A DNA stretch of 16,494 nucleotides. It comes from Nitrosomonas sp. GTDB taxonomy: Bacteria > Pseudomonadota > Gammaproteobacteria > Burkholderiales > Nitrosomonadaceae. This document shows, one piece after another, positions 7,577 through 16,419 of this stretch. The stretch lies in NCBI GenBank assembly GCA_003514765.1, contig DOOY01000281.1, positions 1 through 16,494 on the forward strand, written 5' to 3'. The notes beneath the pieces were generated by a model. That model saw only the letters and a list, made by a program, of their open reading frames with translations. It ran no database searches and had not been told where the DNA came from. Numbering within the stretch: position 1 is the first letter of the stretch; each line of letters opens with the position of its first letter. The position numbers and the translations under genes are program-made.

Positions 7577-8233
7577 TTAACTACGCGCTAAAAGTTGTTC
7601 AATAGCCGATTGTTTGTGCTCACCTTGACCAAAAGAAACATCCTGCAACTTCCCTTCCCGATCAAAAAGAATAGCTGATGGCGTCCCCTGGAGTGAGAAA
7701 CGTTCAAATGTTTCGGCTTTCATAATCTTTTGTTCTAAATAAACCCGTATTTGATTTTGAATAGCCTTTTGTTGGTCTTCCTTTAGTTTGTCGAATTGCG
7801 CTAGTAATTGCCGTGCATATGACAAAACGCGTTCATCTGTTACCGGATCATTATCAGGTTCAACACGATCCATACCCACCGCAAAAGGTAACTTCCACGG
7901 AAGTTTACTATTACCGATGAGTAATCCATGTTGACTCATTGCTTTGAACGTATCACCAACCACTTCGCCCGTATTTACTAAAAGCTGTAAGTTTTCAAGC
8001 GTATTTTTATCGTAGTCTTCAAAAGCAGTTGCCAAGCCAATGATCACAAGCCCCTTATCAGAATATTTTTTGTGAAGTTCGATTGCGTTCGGTAAGGCAT
8101 AAAGAAAACAACCGGGACAATTCACTTGGAAGACTTCAAAAAGTACAACTGAGCCCAGCAAATCACTTATTTTAATTGGCCCGGCCTGCACCCAAGCATC
8201 AACAGTTACATCGGAAAGTAATAAATTATTCAT
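7577..8233 (-). CDS. Cytoplasmic TlpA/AhpC-like thioredoxin-fold protein with CPGC motif
   Basis: The fold is that of a TlpA/AhpC-TSA thioredoxin-like protein. A strand (GSVVLFEVFQ) leads into the redox motif CPGC, Cys39 and Cys42 counting from the chosen Met. The next helix and strand (KGLVIIGLATAFEDY) follow. After a mostly helical stretch of about 110 residues (72-181) comes the cis-proline motif GTPSAILFD (Pro185) and the last strand and helix. That insert is longer than in plain thioredoxins. No signal peptide or membrane helix is present, so it likely acts in the cytosol, unlike most TlpA proteins. The start at 8233 (MNNLLLSD) was preferred to an upstream in-frame ATG at 8278, whose extra 15 residues are unlike the family and lack a ribosome binding site; the chosen start also has only a weak one. 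The partner is unknown. Confidence 0.8.
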   Translation of the reverse strand: MNNLLLSDVTVDAWVQAGPIKISDLLGSVVLFEVFQVNCPGCFLYALPNAIELHKKYSDKGLVIIGLATAFEDYDKNTLENLQLLVNTGEVVGDTFKAMSQHGLLIGNSKLPWKLPFAVGMDRVEPDNDPVTDERVLSYARQLLAQFDKLKEDQQKAIQNQIRVYLEQKIMKAETFERFSLQGTPSAILFDREGKLQDVSFGQGEHKQSAIEQLLARS

Positions 8234-8310
8234 TAACTTAAACGCTTTGAGTTTTGTATTAATAAAAAAGCATAGCAAAATCTGTTACGACAAACACCGG
8301 TATTAAATTG

Positions 8311-8339
8311 TTTATCTACCTTCACCTAAAACCCGGCAA
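8311..8339 (-). promoter_or_regulatory. Candidate promoter of the thioredoxin-fold gene
   Basis: Leftward TTGCCG (8339-8334) and GATAAA (8316-8311) are separated by 17 bases, each matching four of six consensus positions. Transcription would begin near 8304 and leave a leader of about 70 nt. A perfect 10-bp palindrome, CAGGTACCTG (8353-8362), lies just upstream of the -35 and could be an operator or chance. The rest of the 8234-8480 gap shows no gene and no convincing terminator after purA; a 5-bp TAACC/GGTTA stem near 8463-8483 is too weak to call. Confidence 0.3.
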
Positions 8340-8480
8340 TACTTAACTTAACCAGGTACCTGTTTCATTTTTTAAGTCTCTTTCATTCATCATAGAGCAG
8401 TTTATTTAAAAGAAATTTCTGAAAACCACACTATAATGGAACAAGTCTCTAACAACTACTTTAACCGACTAATATTCAGG

Positions 8481-9788
<1,308 letters not shown>

Positions 9789-9815
9789 CTAAAAACACTC
9801 CTAATAATTAATAAA

Positions 9816-10967
9816 TTAAATTTCTTCAACAATCCATTCACCTTCTCGTTTTACTAATTGCCTGTCACAGTTTAAAGTATTCTCAAGTTGTTCTGGTAAT
9901 TCAATAATGACAATTTGGCCATCATTACGTAACTGTTCAATCTTTATATCAAGATTTTTATTTTTTTTCTTATAAGGTGCGCGTATGCCCATCGGATAAG
10001 GCGACCTTTCAACAAGCCTTGACAGCTCCCTCAAGTCCATGCTGAATCCGGTAGCTGGCCTGGCTCGACCAAATGCTTTACCTATTTCATCATAACGCCC
10101 ACCCAGTGCTATAGCATTGGAACAACCGCGTGCATAGGCTGCAAACACCATTCCACTATGATAATGATATCCACGTAAATCTGCCAAATCAAATGCAATT
10201 GTACTCACAATCGGTTTTAGTTCTTTACTCACCATTTCAAGTTGATTAAGCGCTGATAAAATGCCTACATGTGTGGGCAATCTTTTTCTTGCTTCATCCA
10301 GAATTTTTTTGTCACCATAAAGCTCAGGCAATAATAATAAAGATTCTCGCGTACTTTTTTTAAGATTTGCACAAATTTCTTTCAAAGCAGCGATATCCTT
10401 TGCTTGCAGAACAGCAAACAATTCTGTTTCCATTTCAAGAGAAATTTTGGCGTTTTTTATAATCGCCCTAAAAACAGCGACATGACCGAGATCCAGATGT
10501 ACTTGATTCAAACCTGCCATTGCCAGGCATTTCAGCATCAAATGTTGAATTTCTAAATCACTTTCTATACCGGCATGTCCATAAAGTTCCGCGCCAATCT
10601 GAAACGGTTCGCGCGTCTGTGTAAGGCTTGAGGGTACTGTGTGCAATACATTATTGGCATAGCATAGACGTGTGACACCTTCACAATTTAATAGATGTGC
10701 ATCAATACGAGCCACTTGCGGTGTCATATCAGCACGTAGTCCCATCATTCTGCCACTGAGCTGATCAATAACCTTGAACATTTGTAAATTCATGTCGCTA
10801 CCGCTGCCTGACAACAATGATTCAACATATTCTAGTAATGGAGGCGAAACCTGCTGATAACCATGAACCATCAAAAGATCGATCATACAACGTCGCATTG
10901 TCTCGATATGCAAGGCCTCAGCAGGCAAAACATCTTCTATATACTCAGGCAGCAACCAATTACGCAT
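9816..10967 (-). CDS. hisZ: ATP phosphoribosyltransferase regulatory subunit HisZ
   Basis: HisZ is a catalytically dead relative of histidyl-tRNA synthetase that binds the short form of HisG and makes it active and histidine-sensitive at the first step of histidine synthesis. The 383 residues cover the HisRS-like catalytic core. Motif-2-like GLRADMTPQVARIDAHLL and motif-3-like NAIALGGRYDEIGKAFGRARPATGFSMDL are recognisable. The anticodon-binding domain of a true HisRS is absent. The N-terminus RNWLLPEYIEDVLPAEA is typical of HisZ. The tail after about residue 330 is basic and variable. No hisG is in the window, so its partner is encoded elsewhere. The gene lies between DUF2065 (37 bp upstream) and purA (39 bp downstream), a conserved betaproteobacterial order. 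No clear Shine-Dalgarno precedes the ATG. Confidence 0.93.
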   Translation of the reverse strand: MRNWLLPEYIEDVLPAEALHIETMRRCMIDLLMVHGYQQVSPPLLEYVESLLSGSGSDMNLQMFKVIDQLSGRMMGLRADMTPQVARIDAHLLNCEGVTRLCYANNVLHTVPSSLTQTREPFQIGAELYGHAGIESDLEIQHLMLKCLAMAGLNQVHLDLGHVAVFRAIIKNAKISLEMETELFAVLQAKDIAALKEICANLKKSTRESLLLLPELYGDKKILDEARKRLPTHVGILSALNQLEMVSKELKPIVSTIAFDLADLRGYHYHSGMVFAAYARGCSNAIALGGRYDEIGKAFGRARPATGFSMDLRELSRLVERSPYPMGIRAPYKKKNKNLDIKIEQLRNDGQIVIIELPEQLENTLNCDRQLVKREGEWIVEEI

Positions 10968-11004
10968 GACTATAAATCAACAACAAAACAAAGTAGGTGA
11001 CAAA

Positions 11005-11190
11005 TCAACTCACAATGATAAATAATGCCAATCCAATCAACATAGATGTCAATCCTATAAAACGAAGCTGACTATCTTGAATTTCGGTCATTTTCCTAAA
11101 AGTCTCACGCCAGGTCTTTGGTGATATGAACGGTAAAATACCTTCTAAAATCAGCATCAGTGCAAATGCCATCAGAAAAGTCTCTAGCAT
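11005..11190 (-). CDS. DUF2065 (YjeT-like) small inner-membrane protein
   Basis: The 61-residue product has two hydrophobic helices (about 4-22 and 43-60) joined by a short polar loop with SPKTWRETFRKM, the pattern of DUF2065/YjeT. The function is unknown. The family is almost always found between hflC and hisZ or purA in beta- and gammaproteobacteria, hinting at a link with the HflKC membrane complex. A good ribosome binding site, AAGGAG, stands 8 bases before the ATG. Here the gene is separated from hflC by 307 bp and leads into hisZ and purA, so it seems to head the downstream transcription unit. Confidence 0.88.
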   Translation of the reverse strand: MLETFLMAFALMLILEGILPFISPKTWRETFRKMTEIQDSQLRFIGLTSMLIGLALFIIVS

Positions 11191-11376
11191 AAATGCTCCT
11201 TATCAAACCTTCTCTTGCTTTTGGGATGTGTGGATAAATTGGACATGTAGAGAGTAGAAGCCTTGCTTATATATGTAATTAGAATCTTACATTAGCAAGC
11301 GCTTTTATACTTTTTATGGCGGTTGATATATCAATTAGAAGACAAATTAGGAATTACATTACTTATTATTTTAATA
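11191..11376 (-). promoter_or_regulatory. Upstream region of the DUF2065-hisZ-purA unit
   Basis: No gene is visible here. Two structures stand out: an imperfect hairpin at 11262-11299 (CTTGCT with AGCAAG outside, ATGTAA with TTACAT inside, and an unequal internal loop) and a perfect 12-bp palindrome TTGATATATCAA at 11323-11334. On the leftward strand TTGCTA (11298-11293) is followed by AT-rich TATATA-like boxes at spacings of 17-19, a possible but weak sigma-70 promoter. It would place the hairpin at the very start of the transcript. The palindrome could be an operator, but such AT-rich palindromes arise by chance. Confidence 0.3.
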
Positions 11377-11482
11377 TCTGATATCACTGAAAGATCTACA
11401 ATTTTGATAATAAGCCCGGCTGCGCTCTCCAAACTAACGGTAAAAATCTGTAAATATACGACTGTTTTTCAGTGATATCAGA
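11377..11482. repeat. MITE-like element with perfect 16-bp terminal inverted repeats
   Basis: TCTGATATCACTGAAA (11377-11392) is repeated exactly in inverse orientation at 11467-11482, enclosing 74 bp with no coding capacity. The whole unit is 106 bp and starts 15 bp after the hflC stop. Perfect 16-bp ends around a short GC-richer core in AT-rich surroundings resemble a miniature transposable element. ATA flanks both sides and could be a 3-bp target duplication, but the flanks are too AT-rich to judge. Alternatively, it is a long hairpin that protects or ends the hfq-hflC transcript. No U-run follows directly, which speaks against a classical terminator. No second copy lies in this window. Confidence 0.5.
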
Positions 11483-11497
11483 ATAAAATAAATATTA

Positions 11498-12373
11498 TTA
11501 GTTACTTGTCGTTGGATTTTTAAGGTACTTGAAGAAATCCGAATTTGGCTCTAAAACCAGCATGTCATTTTTATGTTTGAAGGAATTCTTATAAGCATCC
11601 ATACTGCGCCAGAATGAATAAAACTCCGGATCTTGCTCAAAAGCTTTTGCATAAAGAGCCGCCGCTTCTTTATCACCTTCACCCATAGTTTTCTGTGCAT
11701 CACGATAGGCTTCGGCCATTATGACCTCGCGTTGCCGGTCGGCATCGGCCCGAATCTTTTCTGATTCCGCAGCACCGGTGGAACGTAATTCATTAGCTAC
11801 CCGCTTACGTTCTGCTTCCATTCTGCGATATACAGATTCGCTGACTTCCTGAGGCAAATCGACACGTTTCAAGCGCACATCAACGACTTCAACACCGATA
11901 GTCCGCGCATCTATATCAGCCTTTTGACGCATTATTTCCATAATCATATCCCGTTCACCCGATACAACATCATGGACAGTGCGATTACCAAATTCATCAC
12001 GCATACTCGCGTTAATTGTTTGAGCCAATCGTATTTGCGCCAGATTTTCATCGCCGCGTACGCTGATAAAATACTGTTTAACATCTATGATACGCCACTT
12101 TACGAACAAATCCACAAGAACGTTCTTTTTCTCAGATGTAATGAACCGCTCAGGTTCTTCAGCATCCATTGTCAGGATACGATCTTCAAAAAAACGCACA
12201 TTCTGAGCAATCGGAATTTTAAAATATAATCCAGGTTCGGTCTTAACATCTACCACCTCACCTAACTGAAACAAAATCGCCTGCTGTCGCTCATCTACAA
12301 TATAAATCGCCGAAGTAGCCAATAAAAAGCCAACCACAACAATACCCATTAACACTGATGTAAAACTTTTCAT
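11498..12373 (-). CDS. hflC: HflC, modulator of FtsH protease
   Basis: HflC and HflK form a large membrane-bound cage around FtsH and restrain its proteolysis of membrane proteins. The 291 residues begin with a membrane anchor (about 5-25), then the SPFH/prohibitin domain (YIVDERQQAILFQLGEV through VEVVDVRLKRVDLP), and a helical region rich in Ala, Glu and Arg (AERKRVANELRSTGAAESEKI) ending in a PHB-type tail. The bulk should face the periplasm. The ATG follows the hflK stop codon with no gap, and GGGAG in the end of hflK is its ribosome binding site, so the two subunits are coupled. The length agrees with E. coli HflC, with a slightly shorter tail. Confidence 0.95.
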   Translation of the reverse strand: MKSFTSVLMGIVVVGFLLATSAIYIVDERQQAILFQLGEVVDVKTEPGLYFKIPIAQNVRFFEDRILTMDAEEPERFITSEKKNVLVDLFVKWRIIDVKQYFISVRGDENLAQIRLAQTINASMRDEFGNRTVHDVVSGERDMIMEIMRQKADIDARTIGVEVVDVRLKRVDLPQEVSESVYRRMEAERKRVANELRSTGAAESEKIRADADRQREVIMAEAYRDAQKTMGEGDKEAAALYAKAFEQDPEFYSFWRSMDAYKNSFKHKNDMLVLEPNSDFFKYLKNPTTSN

Positions 12374-13555
12374 TTATCTCATCTCCCTTTCACGGCCGCG
12401 AAATGCTTCGCGTGAACGTATGCTGCTGTCAGGTTTTATTTCCGGCATAATGCTTGTTGATGTATTCGTTGGAGGTGATGTCGATGCCGAATCACTCATG
12501 CCGATTAATTTGTCCAGAGGCAGATACAATAGATTGCCTCCACTTTGCTGATCAATCATGATTTTACTGGTATTCGACAACACCTGTTGCATCATATCCA
12601 GATACAAACGTTCACGCGTCACAACAGGTGCTTTATCGTATTCTTCTACCAGCTGGCTAAAACGACTGGCGTCACCGATCGCACTTGCTATTACCCGTTC
12701 CTTATAACCTTCTGATTCTTCAATTAACCGTGCTGCATTACCCCTGGCTCTCGGAATTACGTCATTGGCATAGGCTTGACCTTCATTCTTTTGGCGCTCT
12801 CTATCCTGCCCCGCTTTAACCGCATCGTCGAATGCTGCCTGCACCTGCTCAGGAGGTTGCGCATTCTGCATGGTAACTCTGCTAATCGCTATGCCGATTT
12901 GGTAGCGATCCAATATCTCTTGCATTAAAACTGTTGCAGCAGATGCAACTTGTTCTCGACCTTCATAGAGAACAAAATCCATTTTACTTTTACCAATAAT
13001 CTGCCTGATCGCTGTCTCAGCTGCTTGTAAAACTGAGTCATCTGGATCTCTGTTATTAAACAGAAAATTTTCTGGATTATTCAATATATACTGTACAGCG
13101 AATTGAATATCAATAATATTCTCATCATCCGTTAACATCAGCGATTCTCTTAATACTTTACTTCTGACATTATTACGATAACCGATTTCAATCGTACGCA
13201 CTTGGCTGACATTTACTAATTCTACTGTTTCGATCGGATAAGGCAGGTGCCAACGCAAACCCGCTGGCGTTGTATCCACATACGCACCGAAACGCAGGAC
13301 AACGCCTCGATGGCCTTCATTTACAATATAAAAACCACTGGCTATCCATACGACTAGCAACAGACCGAGGATTACTAAAATACTGCCACGGCTGGGTTGT
13401 CTTGGCTCCTTACCGCGTGAACCGCCGCCGCCCTTGTCTTCCTTCGAGCCAAATATATTGTTGATTTTCTTATTGACATTACGCAATACTTCATCCAGAT
13501 CAGGTGGTCCGGAATCACCTTTGTTTTTTCCCCACTGAGGATCATTTAAACCCAT
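12374..13555 (-). CDS. hflK: HflK, modulator of FtsH protease
   Basis: This is the larger partner of HflC. The cytoplasmic N-terminus is polar and glycine-rich (DPQWGKNKGDSGPPDLDEVL at 5-24, GGGG at 42-45), as in other HflK proteins. One membrane helix follows at about 58-77, then the SPFH domain (FYIVNEGHRGVVLRFGAY onward) and a charged helical part (QDRERQKNEGQAYANDVIPR). The last 50 or so residues are Ser/Thr/Pro-rich and end in REREMR. At 393 residues it is a little shorter than the E. coli protein. AGGAAG before the ATG is a good ribosome binding site. It follows hflX by 32 bp and abuts hflC without a gap, so all are probably on the hfq transcript. Confidence 0.95.
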   Translation of the reverse strand: MGLNDPQWGKNKGDSGPPDLDEVLRNVNKKINNIFGSKEDKGGGGSRGKEPRQPSRGSILVILGLLLVVWIASGFYIVNEGHRGVVLRFGAYVDTTPAGLRWHLPYPIETVELVNVSQVRTIEIGYRNNVRSKVLRESLMLTDDENIIDIQFAVQYILNNPENFLFNNRDPDDSVLQAAETAIRQIIGKSKMDFVLYEGREQVASAATVLMQEILDRYQIGIAISRVTMQNAQPPEQVQAAFDDAVKAGQDRERQKNEGQAYANDVIPRARGNAARLIEESEGYKERVIASAIGDASRFSQLVEEYDKAPVVTRERLYLDMMQQVLSNTSKIMIDQQSGGNLLYLPLDKLIGMSDSASTSPPTNTSTSIMPEIKPDSSIRSREAFRGREREMR

Positions 13556-13587
13556 AATTCTTCCTGTTTTATTTGTTCAAAATGTAT

Positions 13588-14769
13588 TTATACCGTAACG
13601 CTACTACGCTTTACCTTGCCGAAATCCGTAGATCCCGTGTTCTCCGATTCAGGTTCTTCTTTTACAACAGCCTCAGCCAAGGCCTGTTTTACGAACTCCA
13701 AACCCTCACCTGTTTTTGCACTTAAGCGAATCCGGGATATTCTACCATATTCATCCCGTACAAAACCCACACCACTTTCTGACAAATCACTCAGGTCAAT
13801 TTTGTTTAAAACCAAGATCTGAGGAATTTTATCCGCCCCTATCTCAGTCAACAGTTTATTCACTGCTCCTATCTGTTCGTCCTTATTTGGGCTACAAGCG
13901 TCGACGACATGAAGCAGTATATCAGCTTCGACAGTTTCTTCGAGCGTAGCGCGAAACGCAGCGACTAATGTGTGCGGTAGTTCGCGTATAAATCCAACTG
14001 TATCAGAAACAACAACTGATCCACATTCAGGGATAAATAATTTCCTTGTTGTTGTATCCAATGTCGCAAACAGCTGATTCGCCGCATAAGATTGCGCACG
14101 AGTCAACCGGTTAAACAATGTTGACTTGCCGGCATTGGTATAACCCACAATCGAAACTGACAAAATTTGAGAGCGATGCCTTGAACGACGTTGGATTTTA
14201 CGTTGACGCTGCAAGCCTGCCAATTTTTCCTTGAGTAACTTAACCCGCTTTCTTAATAATCGACGGTCAGTTTCCAATTGTGTTTCACCTGGGCCACGCA
14301 AACCGATCCCGCCTTTTTGTCGCTCAAGGTGCGTCCATCCCCGAACCAAACGCGTCGCCAAATGCTCTAATTGCGCAAGTTCAACTTGCAGCTTTCCTTC
14401 ATGACTTTTAGCACGTTGTGCAAAAATATCCAGGATCAGACTGGTACGATCAATTACCGGACAATTAAAATGTAGCATTAAGTTACGCTGTTGCGCAGGT
14501 GTAAGGTCATGATTAAAAATCACCACGTCAGCACCAGTATCAGCGATTAATCGAACGATTTCTTCCGTTTTCCCGCTGCCTACAAATGTTCTCGGGTCCG
14601 GGCGCGAACGTTTTCCTTCAGCAACAGCCAACACTTTAATCTGATTACTTGTTGCAAGTTGCTGTAATTCTTGTAAGCGTTCAGACTGAATACCATCACC
14701 AAAGTCATTATTTACCAAAATAGCGGCGTGTATGCTACGAGCGCGGGGTATACCTGACTTCTCAGGCAT
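13588..14769 (-). CDS. hflX: Ribosome-associated GTPase HflX
   Basis: HflX binds the 50S subunit and splits stalled ribosomes, especially under heat stress. The N-terminal HflX domain (about 15-190) has the signatures VGSGKTEE, DRTSLILDIFAQRA (107-120) and GPGETQLETDRR (159-170). The GTPase domain has G1 GYTNAGKS (209-216), G3 DTVGFI (256-261), G4 NKID (322-325) and a G5 SAK (350-352). The 393-residue length is normal for the group, and the short acidic and Ser-rich tail after 370 is variable. Its ATG overlaps the hfq stop by one base (TAATG on the coding strand), so translation is probably coupled to hfq. The name derives from an old, now doubtful, lambda lysogeny link. Confidence 0.96.
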   Translation of the reverse strand: MPEKSGIPRARSIHAAILVNNDFGDGIQSERLQELQQLATSNQIKVLAVAEGKRSRPDPRTFVGSGKTEEIVRLIADTGADVVIFNHDLTPAQQRNLMLHFNCPVIDRTSLILDIFAQRAKSHEGKLQVELAQLEHLATRLVRGWTHLERQKGGIGLRGPGETQLETDRRLLRKRVKLLKEKLAGLQRQRKIQRRSRHRSQILSVSIVGYTNAGKSTLFNRLTRAQSYAANQLFATLDTTTRKLFIPECGSVVVSDTVGFIRELPHTLVAAFRATLEETVEADILLHVVDACSPNKDEQIGAVNKLLTEIGADKIPQILVLNKIDLSDLSESGVGFVRDEYGRISRIRLSAKTGEGLEFVKQALAEAVVKEEPESENTGSTDFGKVKRSSVTV

Positions 14770-15014
14770 TAACTATCTCTCGGTTCAGAAATTTCTACTG
14801 GAATTGTAACTGCTCTTGCGGGAACGACAGTCGATATAGCATGTTTATATACCATTTGTGTCACCGAATTTTTCAACAGCACAACATATTGATCAAACGA
14901 GTCAATATGTCCTTGCAATTTAATGCCATTTACTAAATAAATCGATACAGGAATATGCTCCTTTCGCAATATATTTAGAAATGGATCTTGCAATAACTGT
15001 CCCTTGGTACCCAT
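14769..15014 (-). CDS. hfq: RNA chaperone Hfq
   Basis: Hfq is a hexameric Sm-like ring that pairs small RNAs with target mRNAs. The 81 residues include Sm1 (about 10-50, [20 protein letters not shown]) and Sm2 ([10 protein letters not shown], 56-65). Proximal-face residues are all in place: Gln9, Asp10, Phe40, Lys57 and His58, each one position later than in E. coli because of one extra N-terminal residue. The C-terminal tail is short (about 15 residues) and ends in acidic EPRDS, much briefer than the E. coli tail. GGGAG about 7 bases upstream supports the start. It heads hfq-hflX-hflK-hflC, the conserved order, here without miaA before it; the peroxidase gene lies upstream instead. Confidence 0.97.
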   Translation of the reverse strand: MGTKGQLLQDPFLNILRKEHIPVSIYLVNGIKLQGHIDSFDQYVVLLKNSVTQMVYKHAISTVVPARAVTIPVEISEPRDS

Positions 15015-15308
15015 GCGCAGCTCCCTGTTCTAATTATTGGTTATAGGAGTTATGACTCTACTCGATTTTCTTTTACAAATCCAGTATCCAAAGATATTTT
15101 CAGCATACTTTCCACTGATGAGTCATTTGTTTTAAATTTATTTACAAATATTCAGCTTAAAAAATAGTAAAGCACAGAAATATTTGATTTAAATACTACT
15201 GTTATCAGTACCGCCCGGCTGATTTTACGGCCCGGACGGTACTTGTTAATATACTGATAAGCTCTAGTCTAGTCTACTTCTTTTTCGTAATAATCAAGCA
15301 TTCAGTCT
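15015..15308 (-). promoter_or_regulatory. Intergenic region between peroxidase gene and hfq
   Basis: The 294 bp between the peroxidase stop and hfq hold no credible gene. The hairpin listed at 15202-15260 occupies the peroxidase side. The remaining part is AT-rich and must contain the hfq promoter if hfq is not read through from the peroxidase. On the leftward strand several TATA-like boxes occur in the last 100 bp before hfq (for example CATAAC and TATAAC near 15045-15055), with only a weak TTGTAA as possible -35. No choice can be made between them. Confidence 0.35.
15202..15260 (-). terminator. GC-rich hairpin after the peroxidase gene (terminator or mRNA-protecting stem)
   Basis: An outer stem of 9 perfect pairs (TTATCAGTA 15202-15210, TACTGATAA 15252-15260) surrounds an inner stem of CCGCCCGG (15211-15218) with CCGGACGG (15232-15239), which has one C-A mismatch. 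AGTACCG and CGGTACT also allow the inner stem to run longer at the cost of the outer one. The structure starts about 48 bp after the peroxidase stop. No uninterrupted U-run follows, so it may be a 3' stabilising stem or REP-like palindrome rather than a strong intrinsic terminator. Confidence 0.5.
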
Positions 15309-16304
15309 TTAGAAAGGTTGCGGTCTTGGCGTATCGTTGTTCGAAGGTGGAAGAATGGGCAGTTTAATATCAGGCTGCTCTCCGGTCAGGGTTTTCAGAA
15401 ACGCTACGATACTATCAACTTCTTTTTTATTGAAATCGCGATCGAGCTGCAATTTTCCCATTATTTTTACAGCTTCTTCCAGTGTCCAGACAGCGCCATC
15501 ATGGAAGTATGGGTAGGTCAGTTCAATATTACGCAATGTTGGCACCTTAAATACATTTAAATCCGTATCCTTGCCAGTGACGGCTTTACGACCCTCAATT
15601 TTACTATCCGTTTTATAAGGATGATGAACGCCGAATTTTTGATAAAGTGCTCCACCTACTGCAGGACCATTATGACAACCTGTACATCCACTGTTTTTGA
15701 AAAGCTTGTAGCCTTCCAATTCCTGCTTATTTAACGCATTTTTATCACCTTCCAGCCATTTGTCAAAGCGTGATCCCGGTGTTACCAGTATTTCTTCGAA
15801 TGCTGCGATGGCGGTTGTTACCCGGTCTATATCTACTTTGTCAGAGCCAAATACTTTTTCAAATTTTGCGCGATATTGTGGTATTGAATTTAAAACACTG
15901 ACAGCCAATTCATGATTTGAAGCCATTTCTCCCGGATTTGCAATCGGACCGCCCGCTTGCTCTTTCAGATCCTTAGCGCGTCCGTCCCAGAATTGCGCCA
16001 AATTCATTGAAGAATTTAACACTGTCGGCGCGTTTATCGGACCTTGGTGCCAATTATGCCCAATGGAAGTCGCGATATTATCTGTTCCCCCCATGCTCAA
16101 ATTATGGCAGGAATTACAAGAAATAAAACCGGATTTTGATAATCGCGGGTCAAAAAACAGCATTTTACCAAGCTCAACCATCTCCGGATTAGTGGGTTTT
16201 ACAGCTTTGATTGGTTGTATCGGTTCATTGGTGGCTGACGCATTAATCGAGGTGACAAGCGCGCCAATTGATAGCAACGAAACTACCAGTATACGTATCC
16301 TCAT
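15309..16304 (-). CDS. Periplasmic di-haem cytochrome c peroxidase
   Basis: The enzyme reduces hydrogen peroxide to water in the periplasm with electrons from small c-type cytochromes. Residues 1-24 form a Sec signal peptide with cleavage after Ala-Ser-Ala. Two CxxCH haem sites follow: CNSCH (63-67, peroxidatic haem) and CTGCH (207-211, electron-transfer haem). FWDGRA (105-110) supplies the inter-haem tryptophan, and VPTLRNIELTYPYFHDG (254-270) is typical of the second domain. The length, 331, is standard. The mature start, the haem regions and the tail ILPPSNNDTPRPQP recall the Nitrosomonas europaea peroxidase of known structure, which is active without prior reduction. AGGGAG about 9 bases upstream fixes the start. 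A terminator-like hairpin directly precedes that site. Close relatives include MacA and CcpA; a MauG-type role is less likely. Confidence 0.95.
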   Translation of the reverse strand: MRIRILVVSLLSIGALVTSINASATNEPIQPIKAVKPTNPEMVELGKMLFFDPRLSKSGFISCNSCHNLSMGGTDNIATSIGHNWHQGPINAPTVLNSSMNLAQFWDGRAKDLKEQAGGPIANPGEMASNHELAVSVLNSIPQYRAKFEKVFGSDKVDIDRVTTAIAAFEEILVTPGSRFDKWLEGDKNALNKQELEGYKLFKNSGCTGCHNGPAVGGALYQKFGVHHPYKTDSKIEGRKAVTGKDTDLNVFKVPTLRNIELTYPYFHDGAVWTLEEAVKIMGKLQLDRDFNKKEVDSIVAFLKTLTGEQPDIKLPILPPSNNDTPRPQPF

Positions 16305-16317
16305 CGATATTCTCCCT

Positions 16318-16345
16318 AAAAAAACGGCTGATAATGGCGCAGCCG
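16318..16345 (-). terminator. Terminator-like hairpin in the peroxidase leader
   Basis: Read leftward, CGGCTG (16345-16340) pairs perfectly with CAGCCG (16330-16325) across a 9-nt loop and is followed at once by seven U (16324-16318). The ribosome binding site AGGGAG begins within one or two bases of that U-run. This is the form of an intrinsic terminator, placed just before the gene it precedes. It could be an attenuator, or it could end upstream readthrough, but then no room is left for a promoter between it and the gene. Confidence 0.55.
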
Positions 16346-16383
16346 ATTACGCCTGATGTAACATTCACAAATGGAAACTCAAT

Positions 16384-16419
16384 AAAAAAGGAGCAGCTCT
16401 GCCCCTATTATTTTTTTTC
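16384..16419. terminator. Bidirectional intrinsic terminator
   Basis: GGAGCA (16390-16395) pairs with TGCCCC (16400-16405) across a 4-nt loop. On the leftward strand the stem is complete with one G-U pair and runs straight into six U (16389-16384). On the rightward strand one A-C mismatch is present and a U-rich tract (16406-16419) follows. It most likely ends a leftward gene outside the window, and perhaps also opposing transcription. The peroxidase promoter should lie between here and 16345. The remaining bases to 16494 show no gene. Confidence 0.65.

Noticed and set aside
8234..8278. Longer N-terminus (MLCFFINTKLKAFKL) for the thioredoxin-fold protein, possibly a signal peptide
   Set aside because: It has a few hydrophobic residues but no proper hydrophobic core or cleavage site, and no ribosome binding site before its ATG.
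8360..8410. Leftward 16-codon reading frame (MMNERDLKNETGTWLS) in the gap before the thioredoxin-fold gene
   Set aside because: Too short and without a ribosome binding site; frames of this size are expected by chance.
8420..8445. Rightward TATAAT at 8432-8437 with NtrC-like half site (CACTATAATGG)
   Set aside because: No -35 at a workable distance, only one half of an NtrC site, and no rightward gene follows; it would run antisense into purA.
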